Shown here: piece by piece, positions 20,723 to 32,929 of the stretch | Layout of the letters: every line of letters begins with the position of its first letter | Numbering within the stretch: the first letter of the stretch is position 1 | Origin: Ophthalmolycus amberensis | Taxonomy: Eukaryota > Chordata > Actinopteri > Perciformes > Zoarcidae | DNA length: 64,000 nucleotides | Assembly: GCA_024529925.1 (NCBI GenBank) | Contig: JAFEUB010000846.1 | Span: 988,501 to 1,052,500, forward strand | Direction: 5' to 3' | Notes under the pieces: model-generated | Told to the model about the DNA's origin: nothing | What the model saw: the letters and a program-made list of their open reading frames with translations, nothing else | Databases searched by the model: none | Made by a program: the position numbers and the translations under genes

Positions 20723-21420
20723 ACTCTTTAGAACGACAAGCAATATTCACGAGAATCGCAGTAAACGTTGCTACTTTTTAGAAACAGAGTCAACCCTTAT
20801 AAGAAACTGCTTTAAAGAAAAATCTCAAAAGTAGAGGCCTCCTGGGGTGCACAGTAGTGATGCGCGTTCAATAGAGTCAAGATGCATTCATTTAGGAGGA
20901 GGCCAAGTTAGCTGCACCTGTGAAAAACTGCAACTTCTTCAACTTTGACTGATATGAAAGCTTTACACACCAAAACCCATAAATAAAAACGAGTCGAGGC
21001 ATAACTCTGCATCACTAATGAACATACGTGCGCAATGCACATGCTCAACCTAACTACTCAAAAAAGAGTATTCAACAATGACGTGTGGCGGTCATCTCGG
21101 TTAGCGGACAAGCTAACAATTTTAGCCTGTGGTTGGCTAGCTAGTCCAAAGCAGAGAAGCTGTCTCTAAAACAGTTTGTCACCCGTTGTAAACTCACCAA
21201 CAGCAGTATTTGTAATAGAACGAAGCCTTACCAGTGCCACATGCAACTAACAATAGCTCTCCTAATGTCACGTCGAAGCCCAGGTGAGACGGGTGTTGTA
21301 TTTTTCACGGAACCCCGTGTAAAATGGCCACAGCAAGACAACAATTCGGAGAGGGAGGGTACAAATACCTGACTCTGGTATGTGATTAGTGGTTGGAGAG
21401 CGAAAATATTAATGTCGACG
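20723..21420 (-). promoter_or_regulatory. rbm10: rbm10-like 5' UTR, intron and promoter region
   Basis: This is the upstream region of the rbm10-like gene. A non-coding first exon is likely near 21200-21330, but I could not fix its border. No other coding sequence is visible. Confidence 0.35.
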
Positions 21421-22175
21421 GTGATTGGACAAGACAGACAGGCCGTCCCAGAGCCGTAGAAAGAGCGAGTCGCGTCAACGGAAGATGAAAATGCTTGATT
21501 GTCACGTGATTCACGGACACTTCATAAAATTCCAGGTAGTATTTGGCGGGCACTTTGAACCGTAGATTGCGATTATTGCTAATTAGTAGTTAATAAATTA
21601 ATAATTTTACAATAATCATACAGAACGACATACGTGTTTAGATAGTTAAATATTTTACAGTTACCTGCCTTGTTGACGTACATACTTTAGTACATATACT
21701 TTAGTAGAACCACGGTGGCCCTCTGGTAGGGATAGGCATCTTTAGGATTTTATCTTTAGCTACTCTTATAATACTATTTTTTTCATGACTAAATAAATGC
21801 TTTTAAAGACACATATAGAATTATAGTAACCATCAGAAGAGAATCAGAAGTTATTTATAATTGAGATATAACTAAATATTGTTTCTAGAGCAGCGACGGA
21901 AATAAATGGCTTAGTTGATAACGGCTTCCATGGAGATAAGCCACTCCTCTCCGGCGCGTCTAGCTAAATGAAGCGAATAACCACAAATGGTCCTGCGATT
22001 AAGTGTAACGTGAAGACAGTGGGGCAAAAGCTGAGTAGCGGAGCCATTCGAACACAATAACGTTAGCTACCAATTTAGCCGAGGCCTACAGCTGAGCACT
22101 TGAACCTGGCTAGTAACGTTGGCTACCTTGGTTGTTTTGAACATTACACATCCACAAATAATAAATCATACTTAC

Positions 22176-22457
22176 AGGTTGGAAATCCAGCCAGGAAGTG
22201 TGTCCAGTTTTGAAAGTGAAGTTTAGCCACTTGTTCTTCAGGTCATCTTCCTTTGGTGGTCCATACAAAGAACATTTCCTTTTGCAGAACACAGCGTCTT
22301 CTCGACATGACGGCCGCAAACCAAACTCTTGGGACCAAACTCCAGCTCCCGTCTCTCCAGCTTTGTTTGAGGTCGTACCAAAGGAGCAGGTATTATGCAA
22401 ATGTATTACAGCGTGACTCACTACGTTACGGAAGGGGATAAAGCATAATAGGGCCAT
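22176..22457 (-). other. Possible THAP-like exon or transposase remnant
   Basis: An open frame starts at ATG 22457 and runs to a good splice donor (CCT|GTAAGTATG) at 22175. It contains FCKRKCSLYGPPKEDDLKNK followed by WLNFTF. The Cys spacing plus the P-x-D-x-L-x-x-x-W pattern resembles the first half of a THAP C2CH zinc finger. The second half (Cys-x2-His-Phe) is not in this exon and I did not find it downstream. It may be the first exon of an unrecognised gene, a remnant of a THAP-bearing transposon, or chance. It lies in the spacer between rbm10 and rhoA. Confidence 0.28.
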
Positions 22458-22663
22458 TTTAATTTACTAAATTAGATGGTGGAAAATCAACTAACACACA
22501 TGTTCATTTCAATCAGTTGTGTTGATAATATACAATCTATTTGACCTTTTAAAAGCAATGAGCCGCCATTGCTATAAAAAAAAGAAAGAATTGGTCCATT
22601 GCAGTGAACAGCGATGACGTGACTCTCATTAAACGGCTCTGAGCCAACCTTAAACCAGTGCCA

Positions 22664-22678
22664 CCCCCCCCCCCCCCC
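22664..22678. repeat. Poly-C tract
   Basis: About 15 consecutive C residues on the plus strand in the spacer between rbm10 and rhoA. Confidence 0.9.
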
Positions 22679-22873
22679 ACGACTGATGCGTTTAGTGTAG
22701 ATATCTACGCAACCGATATAAAGTCATAGAATCAGATATTTCGAGGGGTTACGAGTTGCAATTTAGGAAAAAAGTAATTTAATGCCAGAAATATAAGAGA
22801 TTATTGTAATTGTTATGTATAAAGAAATAGAAAGAACTCAAATACGTTACAACAGAAAACCCTAATATCAGCT

Positions 22874-22879
22874 TTATTT
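22874..22879 (-). terminator. rhoA polyadenylation signal
   Basis: AATAAA on the minus strand at the far end of a roughly 1.5-kb 3' UTR (about 22860-24367). No other signal of this form stands out closer to the stop. Confidence 0.55.
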
Positions 22880-24367
22880 GGGAGAAAAGAATCCATAAAG
22901 AAAAACCTTAATATGTCACAATACAAAAAAGAAGGAAAAAAGGCCCATCTCCAAACCATTTCAGCCTTGCACCCCAAGCTTTAACTTCAATTAACTAAAC
23001 AAAACGACGGTTACAATTTATCATTTAACTGACATAAGCTGATCATAACAGCAGGATTAAGTAAACTGATTAAAATATAGTAAGAAAATTAGAGACATCA
23101 ACGATAAAAAGTTATAGTACAATAATGACAATATCATTAAAGAATGATGGTAAAAGTAGAGTAAAAGGCAAATTTGAAATACACATTAACATGTCCTTAC
23201 AAAGCCGTGTAAGACATACAGTACATGGTAGACATTATAGCAATAAGATAAGCCGATCTATCTGAAAGAATATTCAACTCGTCAACTACACCACTCATGA
23301 TTTGACCCACTGAGTAACACAATCAAATGAATCTCTGGTACACACAAAAAAGGTCCTAAAAACTCATATGTTTAACCTGATTGTGCCTCCAGATATCATA
23401 CAATGCCTTCCAGTAAAGTGAAAGTTTCTACGTCACTCTGAGTAGCTATTAATTCCATTACCCGTCTGAGCCGTAAAATGTGGCCATCAGGGGTAACTTT
23501 GGCATGGAAACAAGGGGGTTAGGTCAGTAACGCAGAAGACCTTTCCATGCATACAGTACATAGACACGTATGTTAATACACACCCACACAAAATATACAC
23601 ACATTCACCGCATGCAGACCTGCGCTGGAGAAAGCAAACCACCATACAGTTGCACACACGCACACACACTCTCTCTAAAGTATAGGTAAGTATTTCAGTA
23701 TGGGAAAGTATCTCATACAATCTAGTTTAAGCATACCCCTGCATAGCGCCTGAGTCAGAATATGGGCCTGGAAGAGCAAAGCCAATGACAGGGGGAAAGC
23801 ATTCACAAATGTGATGTGTGGACACTACAAATGACAAAAGAATACCCTATCTTAGTTATGAATCCCTAACCCACAACGTACTCTTCTTGACCGCTGCTCT
23901 CAAGGCACTACATGTATGCTAACTGTGTAAAACCCACTTCGACATGGTCTTCAATTTTAACCAATTCTATATTCGTGTGTGTCTCTCTCTCTCTCTCTTT
24001 CTCTCATGTCCCCATCGTCTTTGGCCCGCTAAGGACCCTTTCTCTCTTCATTCCCATCATGGCACATTTCAACCCTGTTTACATCTACTCAACTTCAAAT
24101 CACCCCCTGCTTTTAGATCTGAAAGGTTTTGATAGGAGAGAGCAAAATGGCACATAATCCAATACATAGATTGAGGACCAAGGTGTAGTAGCCTATCAAA
24201 TAATTTAAGACCTGATTCTTAATTTGTTGAGGATAAATGGTTGATAAGAAATTGAGCATCAGCGAAACGTTTTTTTTGGCCCCTCCCCCAATTTTCTCCC
24301 TGTCAAATCTCATTGGAAGCTGCCCTTTCTATCTGTGCTTGAAGGCAGCTCCCTTTTCTCCCAGAGC
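22880..24367 (-). other. rhoA 3' UTR
   Basis: This non-coding stretch follows the rhoA stop codon. A CT-rich tract lies at 23977-24004 and short CA repeats near 23650. No other gene is seen. A long 3' UTR is usual for RHOA. Confidence 0.5.
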
Positions 24368-25402
<1,035 letters not shown>

Positions 25403-25599
25403 TCACGTAAGTAACAGGATGCATCAGACTTTTAAACTCCACGGTGGGATTACAAAGCTTTTCTCAACAGTTCCCCCTGGTTGGCACATATTGTTAGAAG
25501 TTAGTTAACAGCTTATACATTGATTAGAAACGCAAGATCTTAAAGATTTATTAAAAACATCCTGCTGGCAAACAGGATGGCTTCCCCGGAGGTAGAGGG

Positions 25600-25960
25600 T
25601 GTAAACAGAGAACATTTCCGTGCTGTGCTGTGCTGTGACGCTCCCCGCTGAAAGGCTGTGCAGTGTAACGTTAGACCGGGCCTGTCAAACCAGCTAACAT
25701 TAAGCTAGCAAGAAAGCTAACGGTGTTTCCCGTGGTTTGTAACTCTGTCATTCAATGTATTCTGTCTGAAATTACAACTGCAGCACTCATCGCGCTGCTG
25801 TGGTACTTCTGTGACTGAAAGAAGAATCGGCATAAAGTGTAAAGGCTATTGCTGAGTAAGATTACCGCTTGATGTTCTGTGTCCGCCTTTCTCCTCTTCC
25901 TGACCGACTGGAAAACTCCGCCCACTACTTCTAGTACGCATGTGCGCGACTACGTCAATC
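25600..25960 (-). promoter_or_regulatory. rhoa: rhoA first non-coding exon and promoter region
   Basis: This GC- and CpG-richer block lies upstream of the first coding exon. It includes a TAACGTTA palindrome near 25665 and a probable non-coding exon ending near 25866 (donor GGTAAT on the minus strand). The extent is inferred. Confidence 0.4.
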
Positions 25961-26103
25961 GGCTGCGGCAAATCAATTACAATTCTAAATAAAATCTAGT
26001 TTACAATTGTATTATTTAATAAATGTCAACACGAGCGATATATCAAAAACAGTATAATAATAATATCAACTACATGAAAAGTTAAAGTCTAATCATCAGA
26101 CTT

Positions 26104-26120
26104 TTTATTGGTCTTTTATT
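26104..26120 (-). terminator. Two polyadenylation signals of the USP gene
   Basis: Two AATAAA hexamers on the minus strand at 26104-26109 and 26115-26120, about 730 bp past the stop codon of the deubiquitinase. The 3' UTR would be about 26100-26844. Confidence 0.6.
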
Positions 26121-26844
26121 CAAGGTTTCAAATAATAATGCAATAGGCTACTTTCAATGCAAGTCGTGGACACAAATGTAAAAAAAAAACATTTATACAT
26201 ACATATACGAATATATACATAGGAATTTTAATTCAGGTAGAGGGAAAATATAGCCCATTTTAATGTTTTCATGTTTCATGGCTAACTCTCCATGTGGAGG
26301 GAGATTAACATAAAATGACAGCACATAGTATTGGCTACAGATATTTACACATTGAGTTGAAGTACTGTACAATTTCACAAAACTGGAGCTTAAAGTGAAA
26401 TCCTATGTCACAATTGAGTCATCATATGTTGCCTAATTTCTTTTCCACCCAAGATGTATCTTTGTATATTTGGGTTTATGTTGCATCGCAAGCATGAATC
26501 ACAATTGTCTTACATAAAGAGCTCAGCATCATGTGCAAGTACACCGCTCACTCCTGCCTGAGAAGTATGGCACAGAGACTTTTAAGGCTGCACTGCAGTC
26601 TGTCTGAACTGTCTCAGCTCTCTCACTGAGACTCTTCAAAAGCATCTCCATGATTCAGGAGGGGAGCTCGCCTCTTCAAGCCCCCGTTCGCTCTCCTCCT
26701 CTTTAGAGTTTATTTGAAGGCATGCTCACTGAGATTGAGCTGTTCATAGCTGCAAGAGTTACAGCACTGCTGCTTCTATTTGTTTCTATGGACACTGGAG
26801 GTAAAGATGCTCCGATTGGCTGCTTGACTCAGCCAGTCTCCGGT

Positions 26845-29800
26845 CTATTTCCTGACTGTGGTGGTGCTGTTGCTGCGCTGGTAGAACAGCACATATGCTT
26901 GATTGGTCTGAAGCTGGTTCTCCGAGACTGGAGTCACACTGTAGTTGAGTAGATGGAGAGTAATAATGAGAAACAGCTTGAGGTTTGTACATGTGTCTCA
27001 ATACAGACACAGTGGGCTTTGTAAGTAGCAGTTTGCAGGGCGTTGCTTATTAAAACACAATGATTTGGGTGCAGGTCCGAGCCTCACCTCGAGTCATTGT
27101 AGAAGCACCAACCATTTTCATCTGAACAGCAGGCTGTGTAGTGGCCCATGTTCACCGTCCCAGCGTGGTTACATATTGCACATAAATCATACAGAACTGG
27201 GCCTGTGGGGACATAGATATAATGACTTACTTGTTCTATTCTTCATGACTTATGTTGTATCAGTTTTATTTACTGATACAACTCATGGAATAATCTACCA
27301 GTTGTAAGAAATCGTCTTCACATTTAAAAAATGACAAGAAAATATCAAACTAAAGAGTAGCACATGAGCTGTGGATGAGCTGTTGATTATATGCCACAGC
27401 TTTTCCTTTATAGTATTTTAATTGGTTGATTATTTAACAACCCACAAGGGTCGACTCGAGCAAGTAAAAGGAGATAGTGCATGGATGGTGAATTGTTTTC
27501 TTTACCACAGTCGACGGGCCCGTAGCGTCCAAGGTCCAGGTCAGTGAGTGGGAAGGACACGTACACTGTGCTTTTATTGATAGACCACCGTGACGTCGTA
27601 AAGCGGTTCAGATCTGAACAAGACTGTTAAGCATCATAACGTCCTCCACAAAAGCTACTCTTAGGTTAATATTCTGAGTTGTTGTCAAGGATACGGATCA
27701 CAATAACCTGGGGAAACCTCTGGATGGAAAGCCGCTTGGTGCACTCTGTATGCCTGTCACACCTCTCGCACATCTTAAACACACAGAAACAAAAACACAC
27801 ACATATACATTTTCAATACATTTGCAAATACACATGGTCTGTTGTGGGTAACTTGCCAGAACAAAGCAATTCATGAAAAATGCTGGAACATTGAGGAAAG
27901 TGTTATCCGCCACCCTTGTTAGTTGACTTTGTGTTACAGCTTTATTGATCCATATATTAACTATTGTAATATTGTTTGATGTGCTACTAACTCATTCTAC
28001 TTCCCATCCATTTAAATTCAGATGACGTATTTAAGAACGGTAATCAATTTGTTTAGCAAATTAATTGTAGGATCAATTGATAACGTCAATACTTTCACAC
28101 GTGTTTATGTATAATTTCATATTTTCATTCACATCCTGCCAGGATTTATTTACCTTACTGTTGTACTTCTCAATATCAATATATCATAACATATGGAGGT
28201 CCCTCTCCCTGCAATACGAAAACATTTACTTCAATACATGCCTACAAGAGTCAACTGAAGTCTCCTGTGGTTTTCATTTGCTTCGTCTTGCATTGTCTGA
28301 TATTTAAAATGATATGTCTTTGTTGATTACTTGTTTTGATTCGACACTGTATAAGCTCTTTGGCTTCCTTACTCCCTTTGCACATATTTACTGATGCTCT
28401 ATTGCTGTATTTCTTTCTCACCATGATGATCATGGCAAGATCACTGCAGACCCTTCACACCCTGGACACAAGCTGTTACCACTCCTCCCCTCTGGTAGGC
28501 GCTACAGAGCTCTGGACGCCAAAACCACCAGACACAGGAACAGCTTCTTTCCACTGGCCGTCACTCTGATGAACAATAAATAAGTCATACTGCACTACTA
28601 CCTCTGTCTGCACTATTACCACTACTTGCACTATTACCTCAATTCCATTGCCATTGTTGTTTATAGGTTTATGTTCATATATCTATATACTTTTTTGGAT
28701 ATATGTTTATACTTATATTGTACATATTGTTAAATGTTTATACCTACATCTGTTGTTTTTTTAATGCCCTTTTTTTATTTTTTATATATATATATTATTT
28801 CTTGTTTATTGTAAATTTCTGTACATCGAGAGCGAAGTGGAAACCGGAGTCAAATTCCATGTATGCGTACGCATACATGGCCAATAAAGCTGATTCTGAT
28901 TATGTTTAAATTGTGCATAGGTAACAGTTTTTGGACGAAACCATTCCTCATTTATAGTGTCTGCGGCATTGACATTTTACCCCAAATTTAGAGACACATG
29001 GTTGATGTATTGTAATCCATTGGTGTTGCACACTCTGTGTTAACTTACTGGTGAGTTGTCCTTGTCCAGTTTCTCCTCCTGAGAGAAGAGGTCCAGGCAC
29101 TCCCTCAGAGTGACCCCCCCAGCAGAGCTCCTCTTGGGGATGGGCAGCGACAGATCACAGAACACGTCGAACGTGTTGGAGTAGTGGGAGCACACTGAGC
29201 AATGCAGCGAGCTCCTCAGCTGGCCTGAGAACAGGTCTGTGAGAATGGTGGAAGGAATTATCAGTGGGTTGCCGTCATTGGATTTATAATGCAGATGAGT
29301 CTGATGGATCACCGCGACTGGACTGCTCTTCTCACCGACTATTCTGCTGTCATCTCTCTCCATGTGCTTCTTCCACATGGCAGCTGCCTCCTCCGAAATC
29401 CTAAGGAAGGACAAGAGACGAGGTAAAGAGAGATGTGGTCACACATGAAAGCTTCAAGCACAGAATCTTTTCCACATAAAAACACACACCTAAATCGGGT
29501 GAATTTCTGTTCAGGCTCCTTCCCTGTTCGTCGAACATAGGGTCTGCGGTTGATTTCTGTGTGCAGCTTGTCCAATAAGAACCTGAGGAACTCCTGCGCA
29601 TCCTGTTGACTGAGTTAAACACAGAGACAAAGACATCTCTGTGTCACTGTTACAGGCAGCTATTTCTATACGAGTCTCAACTTCAAAACCAAATCTATAC
29701 TCGTGGCAAGGTAGAAAATGGATTGAAGCAGTTACAGTTCCTCTCTTGTCCTTGAAACAGTTGTGCTGATACAGAAGTGGATATTATATTGCACTGCATT

Positions 29801-30900
29801 CAAGTCTCATGGAAAGATGCAGTTAACCTTGAATGAAAGAGAAACACCATCTATATTCTCACCTGTATCCACTGAAGTAAGGCACCGCTTCTTTAAACAT
29901 ACTGTAAAACTGTCGTGGGTTTACAACTGTGTCCCCGTTATTTACATCCCAAAGGCCTGACAGCACCTGAGAGAAAGCTGGCACAGGGAGACCGGGAGCA
30001 ATGAGAAAGATGAAAACACAATATGGAGGCGGAGGGAACAGCAGGAGAGAGGAACATACCTTCCATGAGCTTAGCCTCCTCTTTGGAGAACTTCTCATCC
30101 CTGTAGGACATGAGGAGGCTGTAGTCCCGTAGGCTACGTGTGTGAGACAAACATTGGACTACGGCGTTCAGGAAACACTATTTTGGAGACAAAGTAAAGG
30201 AGAAAGTGTCCATGTTTATGAAAGAAAAATGCATTCTGGTATTCATTAAAGGACTTTGCTTAAAGCACATCACTGAATACTTACTGTGTTTCCTATGTTT
30301 CTAAGGCCAACCCTTCCACTTCCTATGGAGAGATGCTCTTTCTGGAAAATAAAGACAACTCATGAAGCTATTGACCCAAATTACATACAGCCTTTTTGTG
30401 ACCTAAAATTTGACCCCTGGCAAAGTCTGTACAGCATGTTACTGTCTATCTGTGTGTACGTACAGCATTGGGAGAACAGATTTAGCCTTCTTATCCCCTT
30501 CGTATTACAAGAGAGGGTTAAAAGGAGGTCAGCCTGAAGCATTCATCCTATTAGAGACCAAGGAGTGCTGACAGGCGCTTAAACACGTGCGCTGGTGTGT
30601 ACTCATTAATTACTTTACACAATCTCTCGGTCTGTGTTTAGGTTTGTCTCACGAGTGTCCCATAAATTCCACATCAAGAACAAACTTTCTTCGACCACCA
30701 GACTGAGGTTTGACCATAAATTGAAGGATTATACACGTTTTGCACACCTCGTCGGCGACCAGAAGCAAGCCCATCAGTGAGGTGTAGAGAACAGACTGGG
30801 AGATGTCGGCCGTCTCTCTCTGGAGGCCGTTCTGGGAGACCAGGGTCCGACACAGGGCCTCACAAGAGCCCTCAACGTTGACGCCACTGGCTCCTGGCAT
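26845..30900 (-). CDS. usp21: Ubiquitin-specific protease of the USP21/USP2 group
   Basis: Cysteine protease that removes ubiquitin from proteins. Coding exons lie near 30747-30900, 30290-30342, 30054-30180, 29870-29970, 29525-29610, 29330-29400, 29048-29240, 27679-27775, 27504-27601, 27091-27200 and 26845-26950. The catalytic Cys sits in GLRNIGNTCFLNAVVQCL, split by an intron after Asn-Thr. The His is in NMGHYTACC and the third residue in WCFYNDSR. The zinc-ribbon Cys pairs are CSVCSH and CERCDR. Phrases such as PYFSGYSQQDAQEFLRFLL, VFCDLSLPIPKRSSAGG and VSENQLQTNQAYVLFYQ match USP21 better than USP2. The N-terminal extension from the ATG at 30900 is only about 52 residues, much shorter than in human USP21. 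The symbol is therefore provisional. An inserted LINE tail lies in the intron between 27775 and 29048. Confidence 0.88.
28430..28905 (+). mobile_element. 3' end of a non-LTR retrotransposon (LINE)
   Basis: On the plus strand, opposite to the host gene, the sequence reads LLPLLPSGRRYRALDAK, then a segment with NSFFPLAVTLMNN and a stop. This is the common C-terminal tail of fish LINE reverse-transcriptase ORFs. It is followed by an AT-rich 3' UTR, a palindromic stem and the end CCAATAAAGCTGATTCTGAT. The 5' part is missing, as expected from incomplete reverse transcription. The exact clade was not assigned. Confidence 0.75.
28857..28880. repeat. 24-bp perfect palindrome in the LINE tail
   Basis: Twelve bases starting CCATGTATGCG are followed by their exact reverse complement, centred on GTAC. 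It lies just before CCAATAAAGC, where LINEs often carry a stem recognised by their reverse transcriptase. Confidence 0.85.
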
Positions 30901-31795
30901 CCTATATTACTGGTTCACCTCAGCAGTGTCTTCCACTTATACTGGGACAGTTAGAAGGGTTTCCCAAAGAAATGAAACACAGGCAGTTTGCACCTCAAAC
31001 TGGGAAGGTTGCAGCACCTCTGCTTTTTCCACATGCACGAACGAGATGGGAGTTTACAAGAGAGAAAGGGTGGGGCGTGTCATTCGCAGCTGAGGGGGAA
31101 AACAGTATTAATTTAAGGTAAATCCCTATATTAAATAGGTCGAGTTGACAATTTCCTCTCATAACTACAGCACGCGGGACAGCTCGGAAAGTCAAGGTCT
31201 GTCAGAGAGCTCATTGACTCTAGATTGTAAACATATCAGCTTCAGGGTACATCTTTACAAAAAAAGAGACTATTACTGGAGGCCTCACCTAAAGTGTTTA
31301 CTGATTAAAGAGTCAAGTAAATAACTTGTAACATGAAAACTCTCACAACCGTTTTCAGTTGTTATTAAAGCCAAATCTACACTCAGTGCTGTCTTCCACG
31401 GGTGAAGAGTTGAATCTTGCAAACAAAGTCAGTTTGCAAGTAATTCTTGATAAATATTCCAGCATTAGCAAATAAACAGAGCGGTTTGGACTCACCTGAT
31501 CACTTGGGTCACTCTATCTGTGAACAAACTGTCCCAACCAAACTGTTCCCATCCCCTGCTGAGCTGTTAAAAATGCATAAGGGGACGTCTACTGTTTCAC
31601 TGTGCGTCTGTAGGCTAGAACTGAAAGTCTACCTCTCTCCCCTGCCCTATCACCAGTGTCAGAGGGGGAGAGAGGGAGAGAGAAAGGGGGAAGCGGGAGG
31701 ATAATCATGACTAATCTTTTCTTTGTAGATCTTCTTGGCTATACTTAGACGTTTGTGTATTGGCAATGAGTACCTAAAGAACTTCTACATGTCAG
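30901..31795 (-). promoter_or_regulatory. Upstream region of the USP gene
   Basis: This non-coding spacer lies between the USP start codon and the arhgef3 polyadenylation signal. It has a GA-rich tract at about 31660-31700. A 5' UTR exon is possible but not identified, and no other gene is seen. Confidence 0.35.
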
Positions 31796-31801
31796 TTTAT
31801 T
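31796..31801 (-). terminator. arhgef3: arhgef3 polyadenylation signal
   Basis: AATAAA on the minus strand, about 240 bp past the stop codon; the 3' UTR is short. Confidence 0.6.
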
Positions 31802-32042
31802 TAAAAAAACAAAAAACAGAATGAAAACATTTTACACTGTAAATTCACATTCAGTAATACTGTCCTCAAGCTATACATCAAACATCACCACAAGCACAGG
31901 ATCCATTAGCAAATGCATGAACAGACAAAACCCATGCAGGAAATTCTGTGTCAAAGGCACAATCATCTTTCACAGTCTATATTTTATTCTCTCCGATGTC
32001 AATGTGCAGTTCACTTCCCATGCCATCCCATGTCTGACACAG

Positions 32043-32893
32043 TCAGCAACAGGTATGATCTGCCATTTCTGTGTCCGAGCTGAGGCTGAGATCAGCTATG
32101 TGGTACAGGGCGGGATCGGGGTGAAGGGAGAGCTGCGACTGGCTGGCCTGAGCGGTCCTATCTCGCGACCGGACAATCGCTTGGCGCAGACAGGTGATCC
32201 ACTGCTGCTTGCTGAAGGAGTCGTTGGCCTGAAGGCTGTAAGGGTGAGCTTTGGAGCGCCCTCTGCTGCTCACACGGAAACAGTTTTTCACTGGGATGGA
32301 ATGACAAAGAGGAAGGAAGGAAATTGAGTGGAAGCAAGGTAGGTGGAGGGGTGTTGCTTTCTCTCAATCTGAGGACAGTTGTAGCCTAAATGTAACCTCC
32401 TTTAACCTGCATGAAACACAAGGTATCAATAAACCTGTATTAAAGCATGCATAGATGAAGTATGAACACATCACTGTGGTGCTGAAACAATTGATCATTT
32501 GATGGACAGCATATTAATTGTCAACAATTTTGCAAATTAGGTAATTGTTTAAGTCATTCATCAAAGATACTAACTATTTGCTGGTTAAAGCTTCCAATTT
32601 AGACCATTTGATGCAATCAATAGAATGATCTGTGAATGAAAATACATTATATTTGTCATTATGTATCTGTTACCTTTATCATTTCCTCCAGTGAAGGCTC
32701 CCCTGAAGGGGCCCCCTCCAGCAGCCTCCCCATCTGGGATCTCCTCCAGATTTATCAAGGCGTTGGGAAGAGGCTGTCTGCACACATGGAACACCTGACC
32801 TCCCTCTCTGTCCTCCCCCGGCCTAGTCAGCACCAAGGCCAGCTCAAACAGGAACACATGCAGCCGCTGACAGAGGGGGGAGGGAGGGGGAGA

Positions 32894-32929
<36 letters not shown>

